Origin: Unio delphinus
Taxonomy: Eukaryota > Mollusca > Bivalvia > Unionida > Unionidae
Assembly (NCBI GenBank): GCA_029339505.1
Contig: JAQISU010000233.1
Location: 3,004,001 to 3,068,000, forward strand
Direction of reading: 5' to 3'
DNA length: 64,000 nucleotides
The notes below the pieces were generated by a model. The model did not search any database and was not told the DNA's origin. It saw only the letters and a program-made list of their open reading frames with translations. Made by a program: the position numbers and the translations under genes. Below are positions 36,990 through 48,230 of the stretch, one piece after another. The first letter of the stretch is position 1; each line of letters starts with the position of its first letter.

Positions 36990-38006
36990 CATGTTAATTA
37001 TATATTTCTCAATTAAATTTTAAAAAAAGAGTGAAATAGCAGAGTTATTAGGATTGTATAACAAACCTGTGAAAGTGTTAGTGTTGTGTGTCTCATTTTA
37101 ATTGATCCAGTGAACACTGTTTTAAATATTGTTATTTAAGTAATGTGATCAAACTACTGTATATTAGCCTACTCATTTACAACTGTTATCATAGAGAAGT
37201 AGCCAAGTGAAATGTACATTTGGTGAACAAAATGCTTTGTATCACAGGTGTGGTTCATTCTGGAGATGTGATTTCCAGAGTTTCTAGTGAACTTAAAATT
37301 CCTGTATTGGAAGATGGAGATTTCTTCAAAATGAGAACAAGTTTACTATAACTTGCAATGAAATTATGGCATCAATATTTTACTCAGGTTTCGTCACTGA
37401 TGTAGTTTCATGAGATAAATTTCACAAGGTTATAAAAACTGATTCTTGTTTTGTTGTGAATCAACAACAAAAATCAGTGACGTCATACACAGTGTTTCAT
37501 ATGCACATAATGAATTGTTGAAACCTTACTGTCTAATGTTGTAGAACAATTTTTTAAATTAAAAAATGAAGTATCAACATTTACAGTGTCTTCAAAAGAT
37601 AAATATAATATCCCACTATTGTGTTAGTGTGAATCAATAAGTATGAAGTGATGTAATACAATGTTTTCGCATATCATGGTAAGCATCCTTCAGAGATTTG
37701 GTATCTTGAATGTAAAGATAACGTGTACAAAAAAGAAAAAAACTTCATTCAAACTCTTTACTGACAATTATTTTCAATACTGCTGTATATTAAAAAAACA
37801 AGTTGTAGCCATTTAGCCATTAAATAACCCTATTACCACACTCCACCAAGTTTTTCTCAATGACCAGTGGAGAGGGCATTCCTATCTTAATGTCTTTGAG
37901 GTCCCTCAGAAACTCAAGCCTTCACTTATAGTACAGTAATGTTTTTGGACCCTGCTGAACACAAGCTATTTAAGGAGAGGTGTACCAAGAATTTCCTATA
38001 GCCTAC
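36990..38006. other. Intron between exons equivalent to human 54 and 55
   Basis: AT-rich unique sequence with nothing else recognised. Confidence 0.5.
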
Positions 38007-38161
38007 CTGTTAAGAAGTGTTGACCACCTGTTCATGGCACGTTCTAGTTTCAGCTTGACAGAGCTTGTGTCATCCTCCCTGTATTCCTCCACCAACTTGT
38101 CAGCCAGTCTCTTTAGACTGTCTGCCTTCTCCTGCCACTCCCTTACCTCACTCTCCAGGGT
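38007..38161 (-). CDS. DMD: Dystrophin exon equivalent to human exon 54 (R21, B-C helices)
   Basis: The acceptor CTTTGTTTCTAG precedes ACC and the donor is AACAG|GTAGGC. The 155 nt equal human exon 54, with the same phases (0 to 2). It reads TLESEVREWQEKADSLKRLA, then DKLVEEYREDDTSSVKLKLE and RAMNRWSTLLNR. Human shows the same skeleton: a W in the B-helix, DDT before the C-helix, and the conserved C-helix W. The exon completes the R21 triple helix begun in the exon at 39579. No short-ORF annotation shows it, because it has no suitable ATG. Confidence 0.95.
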
Positions 38162-38439
38162 CTAGAAACAAAGAAGCTGAGATCTTAGGCATCTGAGAAA
38201 AACATACACTAACAGTGTAAAAAATACAACTTCACTTATCCAGATTACAGTCAACAACAAATTATCTGAACATATTCTTCTCGTTATAACTGCATTTTTG
38301 TTTTCTTCATTTAAAACACAATTTGAGTTTAAGGATAACATGGTAAATGAGGTGGTAATGCATCCGACTTTCAATAAAGAGTAAATCTTTACTGTAGAGT
38401 TTTAAGAAAATCAGTCTGGAATCAAATAACAAGATAAAC

Positions 38440-39150
38440 CTGTAGTTGCATTAGTAGGTGGAGGAACAATGGGGGAGGAGGTATAGCAGTTGAGATAGTA
38501 GTAGCAACATTAGTAGTAGCGGTAGTATCAGTACTAGTGGTTGTTGCAGGGTTTAATGCCATTTTTCCGCACAAGATAGGCTATGCATGGCAACCAGTAT
38601 AAATGGTGGAGGAAGAACATGGGAAAACTCCAGGAAGAACCACCGACCCACAAGAAGTAGTATTGGTAGTAATAGCAGAAGCAGTAAGTAGTAGTAACAG
38701 TAATAGCAGTAGCAGTAGTAGTTTTAAAAGCAGTAGTAGCAGTAGTATTAATAGTGGAAACCGTAGTAGTAGTAGTAATAGCAAATATAATAATAAATAA
38801 TAAAGGTAACAGCAGAAATAGAAGTAACAGCAGTAGTCATAGTTGTTGATGCTTTTTGGTGTAAGACCATTTGTCAGTAGACAATAGGCTACACATGGTG
38901 GGCAGATTAACTGGTGGAGAAAGAATGTAAGAATCACCAACACACGTCTAAGCCCACGATTACAGCCTATGCATAGAGCAATGAGATGGGAGTAATTGGT
39001 AAATGGGAGCACTTTCAACAACTTGGACACCACATAGTAGCAGTAAATATAGTAGTAGCAGCATAACAGCCATAGTGGTAGCAGTCATAGTAAACATTTG
39101 TAGAAGTAGTAGCAGAAATAGTTGCTGCAGTAATGATAGAAGCAGTTGTA
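38440..39150. repeat. Trinucleotide (AGT/AGC) island with SINE pieces
   Basis: Blocks of imperfect GTA/GCA/AGT triplets at about 38480-38535, 38655-38850 and 39035-39150 are interrupted by SINE family 2 fragments at about 38545-38660 and 38850-39000 (minus strand). ORFs of Ser-, Leu- or Tyr-runs on both strands come from the triplets. The triplets resume after the SINE at 39160 and reach exon 39579. Confidence 0.9.
38545..38660 (-). mobile_element. SINE family 2, partial
   Basis: The 3' half on the minus strand, with GGTTTAATGCCATTTTTCC, ACAAGATAGGCTATGCATGG and GGAAGAACCACCGACCCACA as read on plus. It ends abruptly in the triplet repeat. Confidence 0.8.
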
Positions 39151-39159
39151 GCACTGCTT

Positions 39160-39470
39160 CGATGGCCTTGTGGTTAGTGCATCCACCTCAGATGAGGGAG
39201 GTTGTGGGTTTGATCCCCAGCTGAGCATACCAAAAATGGTACTAACAGCTGCCTCGCTTGGCGTTCAGCATTATGAGGTTAGTGTTAGGACTGGTCAGCA
39301 AGGTGTCAGGATAATGTGACTGGGTGGGACATCATTCTACATGTCTGCGGCATGATGCCCTAGTGCTAAACATCACTATCAACTGCCACACTGCAGACAT
39401 TGTAGCAAAATGACTGAAAAAGTGTTAAAGCTATGTTAAAAATCCAAATCTCACACACAGTAGTAGTAAG
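39160..39470 (+). mobile_element. tRNA-derived SINE, family 1, full length
   Basis: Plus-strand copy with a clear tRNA-like head: box A-like TGGCCTTGTGGTTAGTGC and box B-like GGGTTTGATCCCC. The body has GCCTCGCTTGGCGTTCAGC and GTTAGTGTTAGGACTGGTC, then TCTGCGGCATGATGCCCTAG. The end is AAAAATCCAAATCTCACACA. It is inserted in the triplet island about 110 bp from exon 39579. Confidence 0.88.
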
Positions 39471-39578
39471 AGTTGATGCAGTAGTAGTATTATAAGCAGC
39501 AATCTGCTGCTGCAGTACTATTAGATGAAATAGTATTATTAGTAGTAGTTGTAGTAGTAGCAGTAATAGTCATTGTAC

Positions 39579-39787
39579 CTTATTCTGACTGATAAGCCTC
39601 TGTGTATTGCATTTTTGCGGGGAAGTTGGATCAGAATTAAGATCCTCTTCCACCTGTGCAAGCCAGCGATCAAATTCTGCATACAACTCATCAAACTGGC
39701 GACATTCTAACAGCATGTCATCAAGCTCCGTCTGCCGCTGTCTCATCTTCAACATAACCTGATCCCAATCCTTTTGAAGTCTGTCTA
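39579..39787 (-). CDS. DMD: Dystrophin exon equivalent to human exon 53 (end of R20, start of R21)
   Basis: The acceptor TCCATTATTTTAG precedes TAGACAGAC and the donor is AAG|GTACAA. The length is 209 nt against 212 in human exon 53, and the phase (1 to 0) is the same. After the Val codon split with the previous exon it reads DRLQKDWDQVMLKMRQRQTE (R20 C-helix with conserved W), then LDDMLLECRQFDELYAEFDR, WLAQVEEDLNSDPTSPQ and a B-helix start ending in ISQNK. Human has the same IQNQWDEV and RRQQLNEML framework. The donor lies next to the AGT triplet repeats, which makes this intron start low-complexity. Confidence 0.95.
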
Positions 39788-40765
39788 CTAAAATAATGGA
39801 AAATATCAGTCAACATTTTCATCTTTTTTGTGCTGAATGGTCAAAATGGGCTGTAGAGATTTCTAGAAGATAGTCTTTTTCAAAAGCTGTGGCAAATATA
39901 TATATATATATAATACAGATATAGAATACAGATCATATGGTGAATGACAGACTTTTCAAACCCTGGGACCCAATCCAATTTGTGCTTAGAGCAGGAGCCA
40001 ACTTTCATTTAAAGCAGTGGGAAAAAATGATTTTCAAATTGTTACATCAATCTGTACTTTACTGTATGTCAAAATCTGATTAAATGTGGTTGGCTATAAA
40101 ATATATTTCTTGGTATATGGGCTACTGTGTGTAAGAATTATTGAAAAAAAGAGAAAATTTTCCCTCAGATTTTATATGGTCTAACAGTAAGAATTAAAAT
40201 GGCACAGAACTCAATTATGGAAACAATAGGCACGTTTAATAAAGAATGAATTAAAAACTTCTGTTGCTTTTGCTTTAAAATGATGCCCCAGCTCCCAACA
40301 TAACATTTGCCTTATGAAAACTCAACGACAGATAGCCATAAGGTCCTTTACACATAAACGAAGTCAATGTTTTATATCACAAATATAAATAGAATCTAGA
40401 AGACTATGCAACTTACAAAGAAATGTGTCAAGTCAAAGATACAGCTATCAATACAGTACACCTTTGATTTTGGTTCAAGATACAAAAGAAAATGAAGCTA
40501 ATCAGGAACAAAACTCCAGTCAATACTTTGATGGCAAAAAGCAAAATTAATTTTTTTATACTGGGCTTCCTGACGTGAGCTCCAGATTAAATTTGGTAAA
40601 AGACCATTCAAGCCTTCAATAAAAAACCCATGTGGGTCTGACTTTACTCATATGGTTGATATCTACCTGATCAGTAGTAAGCCAACAAACTTGTTTCAGT
40701 AGGAAGCTGTAACTTCTTCTTATACTGTCAATTGTACTTTTGTAGGTAACACAACAGCATTATCT
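39788..40765. other. Intron sequence
   Basis: AT-rich; a TA microsatellite lies at about 39896-39912. No other feature was seen. Confidence 0.5.
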
Positions 40766-40769
40766 GACC

Positions 40770-40930
40770 AATACTGAAAGGCCTCTATCAATACTTTAAG
40801 GCCTCTACCAATACTGAAAGGCCTCTATCAATACTTTAAGGCCTCTACCAATACTGAAAGGCCTCTATCAATACTTTAAGGCCTCTACCAATACTGAAAG
40901 GCCTCTATCAATACTTTAAGGCCTCTATTC
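40770..40930. repeat. Minisatellite, 40-bp unit, four copies
   Basis: The unit CAATACTGAAAGGCCTCTAT plus CAATACTTTAAGGCCTCTAC repeats almost perfectly. The unit itself is a pair of related 20-mers. Confidence 0.95.
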
Positions 40931-40979
40931 AAGAACTTTTTATCAATGACGATCAATTGCTGCTGAGCAGATTTTGAAT

Positions 40980-41760
40980 AGTTATGTAATTTTTTAAATA
41001 TTTTTTAGTAACAATCGCCATTTTTGAAGGCAGACCTGTATCATCTGTAAAAATTGGAAAAGCCTCCATGCCAGGACTCTTGTTTTTAGATTTGGCTTAA
41101 TTCCGTGAACTGCTTCTTTTTTTAATAAGTTTAAGTTTGTATAGGTTTCTCTCTTATTAATAATGTGCTCAAAATTTTCATTGCAGATTTTGAAAAGTTG
41201 GTTTTATATTTTTAGTAATAATGGTCATATTTATTGGTGGATCTGCATTATTTTTATGTACAAATTTGAAAATCCTCCATCTCCAGGTGCTTTCTGCAAA
41301 ATTTAAGTCAAGTTCTGGTGAGCAGTTATTTAAGGGAAGATTTTTTTTCTATTTTTTTTTTTTAAAGTCGCAGATGAACATTATTCATTCATTGCTGAAA
41401 TCCATCTTTCTGTGGATGCTTTCTGAAAATTTGCTGGTTTTTGGAAAGTCGTGTAAAGTATTTCCTCTTTTATTAGCAATTGCAGCCAGATTAGAAGAGG
41501 ATCAACAATACCTGTAAGACAGGAATTTTACATATTGGGTGCTTTATTGAATTTCATCAAAATTATTTTGACAAGTTTTTGAGAACATGTTTAAAGCCTG
41601 TTTTATTTTAAGTAACAGCAGCCATGTTTGATGGCTCAGCATAATTTGTAAAAATGTGAAAAACCCTATCTCTAGCTACTTTCTGTTGAAATGTGTTCAA
41701 ACTCTGTCAATCATTTCTTAACTAGTACTTTATTGCTTTCCTTTACCTACTTGTTGGCAG
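40980..41760. repeat. Degenerate tandem or dispersed repeat, about 200-bp unit
   Basis: Three or four diverged segments share AGTAAYAATGGCCATNTTTG, a GGATCTGCATAATTTNTA-like part, AAAAATTTGAAAAACCTCCA and TGCTTTCTGYAAAATTT. The ORF at 41221-41517 runs through one segment and is not a recognised protein. Confidence 0.55.
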
Positions 41761-42176
41761 GTCGACATCATTTCAACATCTGAAAGTCCTTCATGCCTAT
41801 TAATTTCCATAATATTTGGTCAAATTATATTTCGTGGCTTTTGACAACAGGTCACTTTCGAAAAACATCATTTTTAATAAAATGGACACACTGAATGAAG
41901 AATTAGCATCCATTACTGTAAAATCATGTGCAAAATTAACTGAAGTCGTTTTTAACAGGAAACTGAAAACAATGATTGTGAATGGACAGAACACACAATG
42001 AACAATGGAATAAGGACCTTTCTATAAACACACATGGCTTACTGAGCAGACTAAAAATTCATGATGAACATGATGGATGTATAAGGGTAACAATATATAA
42101 CCCCTGGAATAGGCACACAAAAAGTTTTCATAAGTGTCTTAGACTGGTTCTGTCTTGATGTAGGTGTGAGACTTGC

Positions 42177-42294
42177 CTTTATCTTTGACTGATTTCTTGT
42201 CTGCTTCATTGGTACTGTTCTTGTGGAAATTTTCTGCCTTGCATGTAACTTCTTCCAGCTGAGGCCGCTTGTTCTCAAAGTCCTGTAAGAGACT
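42177..42294 (-). CDS. DMD: Dystrophin exon equivalent to human exon 52 (R20, B-helix), GC donor
   Basis: The acceptor CCACTTTCTGCAG precedes AGTCTC. The 118 nt equal human exon 52. It reads SLLQDFENKRPQLEEVTCKA, then ENFHKNSTNEADKKSVKDK and one base of Val. Human has the parallel MQDLEQRRPQLEELITAAQ. The coding frame ends at AAAG|GCAAGT: a GC donor with otherwise ideal consensus. No GT donor nearby keeps phase 1, whereas the GC site joins precisely to the 39787 exon to give DKVDRLQKDWDQV, matching human residue for residue in spacing. Confidence 0.93.
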
Positions 42295-42565
42295 CTGCAG
42301 AAAGTGGTATGGGGGAAAAAAATCACAAATTTGAATACATTGCTGTAAATATCATTTAGCAATCTGCAATTCTGCAGTTATTAGTCATGACTTTAAGACA
42401 AAAATTTTATACATTAAAAATGCAAGTTTTATGGGAAGATAATCAATGCAACAACCTAGATTTTTATTACCTCCTACTAACATATGAATAACATTAATCA
42501 ATTTTATTTCCCAGTTATGTTTCAAAATGAAAGTAGCATAGTTTGATTCCCATCATATTACAAAA

Positions 42566-42713
42566 GAAACTTCTTGAAAGACCACCCTTTCTGCCCCCCA
42601 AAAAGTCTTTCAAGACAAGTGGTCTCTCATAACAGGTCATAACACTATATAATCAATAAATCTGTGCACCAGTGGTCTCACATAACAGTGGTCTTTCAAT
42701 GCAGGTTTTACTG
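42566..42713. mobile_element. MITE-like element, family CAGTAAAACCT
   Basis: The right end reads AGTGGTCTTTCAATGCAGGT then TTTACTG, followed by TA. The left end is truncated near TTCTTGAAAGACCACCC. It is an inverted-orientation relative of the copy at 58020-58188, with shared internal words such as AATAAATCTGTGCA. Confidence 0.75.
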
Positions 42714-43039
42714 TACTGACAAAACAATTAGGATTTATCTATGATGCATCAAATGATTCCAAGCTTCACAGATGAGTAATGTATATTATCTATCTTGGCA
42801 TCAGAAAGCATCAAAAGGATAACATTTGAAAAAATATTGATAATGCTGTGAATTTCTGGAATAACCGTCTTGTATCTGAGGATCTGATTATGTTAATGGT
42901 ATTTCATAGTTTAAACTGATTTATGCACAGCCCGTCAAGAAAGATATTTTCAACAGTTACTTGATTAAATATCCTCAAATCTCAAACTGTATTTTCTTGC
43001 TTATAAACTGGCTCCAAATACATGAAATATTTAACCTGA

Positions 43040-43495
43040 TCTGCCTTCATATAATGCACTGACAGATCAAGGTCTATGTTGGTGTTCCAGAGATCACTTC
43101 TAACTGCATAGATCCAGATATGACATTACATAATGTGCTGGCAGATCTTGGTCTATGTTGGTGTTCCAGAGATCACTCCTAACTGCATAGATCCAGATGA
43201 CATTACATAATGTGCTGGCAGATCTTGGTCTATGTTGGTGTTCCAGAGATCACTCCTAACTGCATAGATCCAGATATGACATTACATAATGTGCTGGCAG
43301 ATCTTGGTCTATGTTGGTGTTCCAGAGATCACTCCTAACTGCACAGATCCAGATATGACATTACATAATGTGCTGGCAGATCTTGGTCTATGTTGGTGTT
43401 CCAGAGATCACTCCTAACTGCACAGATCGAGATATGACATTACATAATGTGCTGGCAGATCTTGGTCTATGTATTCTGCAGTTGGTCCAGACCTG
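43040..43495. repeat. Tandem amplification of a palindromic ~76-bp repeat, five to six units
   Basis: The unit is CATTACATAATGTGCTGGCA, GATCTTGGTCTATGTTGGTG, TTCCAGAGATCACTCCTAAC, TGCAYAGATCCAGATATGA. Its two halves are partly complementary (AACTGCATAGATCCAGAT against ATCTTGGTCTATGT..GCAGTT). Single diverged copies occur at about 4.8, 36.1 and 50.6 kb. Confidence 0.9.
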
Positions 43496-43639
43496 AAGGT
43501 GAGTATGTACAAGATTCATGTGCCAAGTCTTACACACTTATAAAAGTTCTGACAATACAATAGTCCCCTCACTGTAAGTCTCATGTTAACACTGCTCCTT
43601 ATATAAGTCAGGTAGTCATGGATCCCATTTTATTACTGT

Positions 43640-45005
43640 ATGTAGTAACATAAATGTATGTATAATGTACATTGTTATAATGAGGTTTCACTACAGGGCA
43701 GTGTAATGTACATCATTATAATGAGGTTTCACTATAGGACAGTGTAATGTACATCATAATATTTCACTCTAGGGAGGTGTAATGTACATCATTATGAGGT
43801 TTCACTACAGGACAGTGTAATGTACATCATTATAATGAGGTTTCACTACAGGGCAGTGTAATGTACAGCATTATAATGAGGTTTCACTATAGGGCAGTGT
43901 AATGTACAGCATAGTGAGGTTTCATTATAGAACAGTGTAATGTACATCATTATAATGAGGTTTCACTATAGGGCAGTGTAATGTACATCATTATAATGAG
44001 GTTTCACTATAGGACAGTGTAATGTACATCATTTTAATGAGGTTTCACTATAGGGCAGTGTAATGTACATCATTATAATGAGGTTTCAATATAGAGCAGT
44101 GTAATGTACATTATGAGGTTTCACTCAAGGGAGGTGTAATGAACATCATTATGAGGTTTCACTATAGGGCAGTGTAATGTACATCATTATAATAAGGTTT
44201 CAATATTGAGCAGTGTAATGTACGTTATAATGAGGTTTCACTATAGGGCAGTGTAATGCACATCATTATGATGAGGTTTCAATATAGAGCAGTGTAATGT
44301 ACATTATAATGAGGTTTCACTCTAGGGAGGTGTAATGTACATCATTATAATGAGGCTTCAATATAGAGCAGTGTAATGTACAGCATTATAATAAGGTTTC
44401 ATTATAGAACAGTGTAATGTACATCATTATAATGAGGTTTCACTATAGGGCAATGTAATGTACATAATTTTAATGAGGTTTCACTATAGGGCAGTGTAAT
44501 GTACATCATTATAATGAGGTTTCAATATAGAGCAGTGTAATGTAAATTATAATGAGGTTTCACTATAGGACAGTGTAATGTACATCATTATGAGGTTTCA
44601 CTATAGGGCAGTGTAATGTACATCATTATGAGGTTTCATTATAGAACAGTGTAATGTACATCATTATAATGAGGTTTCACTATAGGGCAGTGTAATGTAC
44701 ATCATTATGAGGTTTCACTACAGGGCAGTGTAATGTACATCATTGTAATGAGGTTTCACTATAGGGCAGTGTAATGTACATCATTATGAGGTTTCACTAC
44801 AGGGCAGTGTAATGTACATCATTGTAATGAGGTTTCACTATAGGGCAGTGTAATGTACATCATTATAAATGAGGTTTCACTATAGGGCAGTGTAATGTAC
44901 ATCATTATAATGAAGTTTTACTATAGGGCAGTGTAATGTACATCATTGTAATGAGGTTTCACTATAGGGCAGTGTAATGTACATCATTATGAGGTTCACT
45001 ATAGG
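43640..45005. repeat. Minisatellite, 41-bp unit, about 34 copies
   Basis: The unit is TCACTATAGGGCAGTGTAAT plus GTACATCATTATAATGAGGT T. Shorter variants have lost a few bases at ATTATAATGAGG. The palindromes TGTACA and ATTATAAT occur in each unit. The array lies in the intron between exons equivalent to human 51 and 52. Confidence 0.96.
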
Positions 45006-45009
45006 GCTG

Positions 45010-45560
45010 AGTACTCTATATGGCTATCATCGACATCGGCAAGTGCTGTATATGAAATATTATTATCCAAGATATTATCCAACTCAGCATCACATTGTCT
45101 AGGACTCAGCATTAATAACGCATTATGTAATAGAGTATAAGCTGGCTTTATATTTACATTAAGTGTGCTGTTAATGCCTCAAATATTTACATTAAGTTTA
45201 TACTCTGAAAGCATCTTTTCGATTTGGGGCAAACATTTCCATTGTAGAACGCAGTACCATTTAAAGTTAAGGATTTATAAACACACAACATTACCAATAG
45301 CTTAAGACTCAAACAACTTCTACATTACAAAATAAATTAATTTGTATAATGAATTAAATTTTGTTTTCAAGACAAATACTGACTGCCTCCAGCCATACAA
45401 TCACCACAACCTATAAGCAACATTCTACTACACTCCTAAGTCAACCCCCCACCCCCATGCTGATATTCCCTCATTTCTCACAAATATGTATAAACCTGCT
45501 TAACCAAGTAGAAGTAAAAAAAAAATTTGCCACTGTCACTAATCTATAAAAGGAGGACTT
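45010..45560. other. Intron sequence
   Basis: AT-rich DNA with no exon or element. Confidence 0.45.
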
Positions 45561-45589
45561 TCCTTGATTTGTATATTGTTACACTGCTA

Positions 45590-46640
45590 GCGACATTCAT
45601 TTATATGTAGATTGCAACAGTGTTACTGATGACATACTTTAATTTATACATATTCATGTAGATTGTTACAATGTGTTGTTGATTCGTTCATGCATGTGTG
45701 TGTGTGTGTGTGCATGTGATTAGGATTTTTAATGTAGCTTTAACAATCTTTATCGCTACAATATCTGAAGAATGGTAGCTTATAGTGATGTCTACCACTA
45801 TACTTTTGTTTATACATATTCATGTAGATTGTTACAATGTGTTGTTGATGACATACTTTCCTTTATACATATTCATGTAGATTGTTACAATGTGTTGTTG
45901 ATGACATACTTTCATTTATACTTATTCATGTAGATTGTTACAGTGTGTTGTTGATGACATACTTTTGTTTATACATATTCATGTAGATTGTTACAATGTG
46001 TTGTTGATGACATACTTTCATTTATACATATTCATGTAGATCGTTACAATGTGTTGTTGATGACATACTTTTGTTTATGCTTACTAATGCTGTTACAATG
46101 CTGTTAAAAGGGACAAACTTAGAGACCTAATAATGTTTTGTATCTTGTATGTTTTCAGCATGATTTTATGTTTTCCAATTTCATTGTTTTTGTCATTTGT
46201 TTTTCTGTAGTGTAGTTATTCATTATAGATGGTGTAAAGTGCTTAGAGCTTCTAAAGTTTAGGGGCTATAGAAAGTCCTCATTATTATTATTACAATGTG
46301 TTATTGATGACATACTTTTGTTTATGCTTACTAATGCTGTTACAATGCTGTTAAAAAGGACAAACTTAGAGACCTAATAATGTTTTGTATCTTATATGTT
46401 TTCAGCATGATTTTATATTTTCCAATTTCATTGTTTTTGTCATATCGTTATAGATGGTGTAAAGCGCTTAGAGCTTCTAAAGATTAGGGGCTATAGAAAG
46501 TCCTCATTATTATTATTACAGTGTGTTGTTGATGACATACTTTTGTTTATGAATACTCGTGCATCAAAATTACTTGTGTTGATGACATACTTGTTTATCC
46601 ACTCTTGCATATTGATAAAATGGTGTTTATGACACCAGTA
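45590..46640. repeat. 53-bp minisatellite carrying duplicated LINE tails
   Basis: The unit TTTATACATATTCATGTAGA plus TTGTTACAATGTGTTGTTGA and TGACATACTTTTG repeats at 45640-46080 and again to 46640. A SINE family 1 fragment lies at about 45716-45800. Two near-identical segments, 46085-46300 and 46320-46520, contain GATGGTGTAAAGTGCTTAGA, AGCTTCTAAAGTTTAGGGGC and an (ATT)n end: LINE 3' tails copied together with array DNA. The array continues past the transposon at 48231. Confidence 0.9.
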
Positions 46641-46643
46641 CTT

Positions 46644-48230
46644 CAGACCTGCCAACCCTAAAGAGATATTTTCAGTAAGTCGGTCAAAATTTTTCAGAAA
46701 GTTAGACCAATTTTCAGCAAGGTGTGAAAACTTATGTTCTGGCAACAAGTAAAAGTTTATATCCAATAACAATTACAATAAATAGCTACTGATGTGACTG
46801 GTACTAGGTACTTTTGCACTTTCTAAGAAACTTCTGGTCAAACTCCATTTTTGAAGCATTCTCCCCCCCCCCCTTTACTTTCATGACTAGTAGTGCTTCC
46901 AAGGTATCAACAGACATAGAAGATCTGGATTCTCTGTTCTTTCCCACAAATAGTCTGAAGATCTTTCAGTTCCATTTATCTATTCACACTTTCATCAAAA
47001 TAATATATGTCCACTAATAAATCGTTCTAAAATAATAATCAGCACATCAGCCCCCTTTTTAGCTGCTAAATGTACCAAATGGCATGAACACTTAGATACA
47101 CTGAGGAATTTACCTTAGTTATATGTCCAAATACACCTTTATTATAAACTGTTATCACTGAAGCATTATCTGATTTAAAGCCAATACAGTTATTCCAACT
47201 TATGTTTCTCTTTTTCAAATCATCATCCAATAATATGAAAATATTTTCCCCAGTAGAGGCTCCATCACATGTTGGAACTGACAAAAGTGCTTCAGTTACA
47301 CCCCCATCTGTGTTATCAAAATATCTAACAACAACTGGGTACAGTTTCTCAGAATCATTGCTACCATTAGTTGCTATACTGAAAGGTTGGGATGAAATAT
47401 TGTTAACAATATCTTCCTGTATTGACTTGCACTGTTGTAATACAATAGCAGTAGTTTTTGTTCTGCCACACTGATAACTATTTGCTACTGACAATTTGGG
47501 AAACATGCATCTGAATAGTTTAGAAGAATGAGATGCAGCAATTGCAACATTATGCTCAACCGAAGAGTTTGTAAAATATACTTCAGCCTTAATAACTGCC
47601 AATTCAGTTTCTGACACTGCAGATCCAAATCGCCATAGAAGGCAGCGACTTACAACTTGATTTCATTGCAACGTATTCTGTATGTTTTTTTGGAATTCAC
47701 GTGGCGGCGACAGTCGTCTCGCCCACAGTGGGAAATGTTCAAGTCAACACGACATTACGTGCAATAAATGTAATGGACACCTTTTTCTAAGCATGACCAG
47801 GTATCCTAGTAATCTGTTTTATAGTTTTTCAACCACTGTTTCAGCTTTTTATGATGCTGGTTGTCCTCTCCACCTTTGCCGCATTTTTGTTGGAAAACAT
47901 TTTCAGACGACCGGATGACAAAAGGAAAAATGAAGTCTAGATCAGATGCACGCTTCTCGCGAACACAACAGGCTGGTTTAATGCATCTGAGGTACCACTA
48001 TATAGTTAGGCTGGTTCCCAAACAAAATCCACTCAGTCTAAGATAAAACTCCAAATCCAAACACAGTCTAATACAAAAATCCAGATCCGGAATGAACCAG
48101 TACAAAAAATATCCGTAACAGAAAAAAAAATGTTCATATTTCTGTACTTTTCGCCATCGTTCCATAAGTCCGTAATTTTAGTGTTTTCTTCATAAGACAT
48201 ACGGCAAAATTGTAAGAGTTGGTAGGTCTG
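46644..48230 (-). mobile_element. DNA transposon, hAT-like, decayed, with TIRs and target duplication
   Basis: The left end CAGACCTGCCAACCCT and the reverse complement of the right end, CAGACCTACCAACTCT, match at 14 of 16 positions. Directly outside, GTACTT occurs on both sides (46638-46643 and 48231-48236), a 6-bp target duplication. The 1587-bp element carries transposase remnants on the minus strand. It is inserted in the 53-bp minisatellite. A 6-bp duplication is shorter than the 8 bp usual for hAT, so the superfamily is uncertain. Confidence 0.85.
47066..47960 (-). pseudogene. hAT/BED-like transposase remnant
   Basis: The best frame (47617-47066) reads ETELAVIKAEVYFTNSSVEH, then HSSKLFRCMFPKLSVANSYQ and CGRTKTTAIVLQQCKSIQED, followed by a catalytic-region-like FSIATNGSNDSEKLYPVVVR. 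I recall KAE.LFT..VEHN and CGRTKTT phrases in hAT-type ORFs of marine invertebrates. Upstream (about 47800-47640) a frame with a stop reads CRVDLNISHCGRDDCRRHVN SKKT, like the end of a BED-type zinc finger. The stop between the two Cys of the finger and the missing C-terminal dimerisation part make it non-functional. Confidence 0.7.

Noticed and set aside
38581..39033. 150-aa minus ORF rich in Leu/Tyr runs
   Set aside because: Produced by AGT/AGC triplets and SINE sequence. Composition is explained by the repeats.
42051..42362. 103-aa minus ORF over the human-52-equivalent exon
   Set aside because: It is in the wrong frame. The spectrin-like frame is one base away and is bounded by splice sites.
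43640..45005. CACTATAGGG in each 41-bp unit resembles the core of a phage T7 promoter
   Set aside because: Only the 3' half matches, the upstream part is absent, and there is no biological context for phage polymerase.
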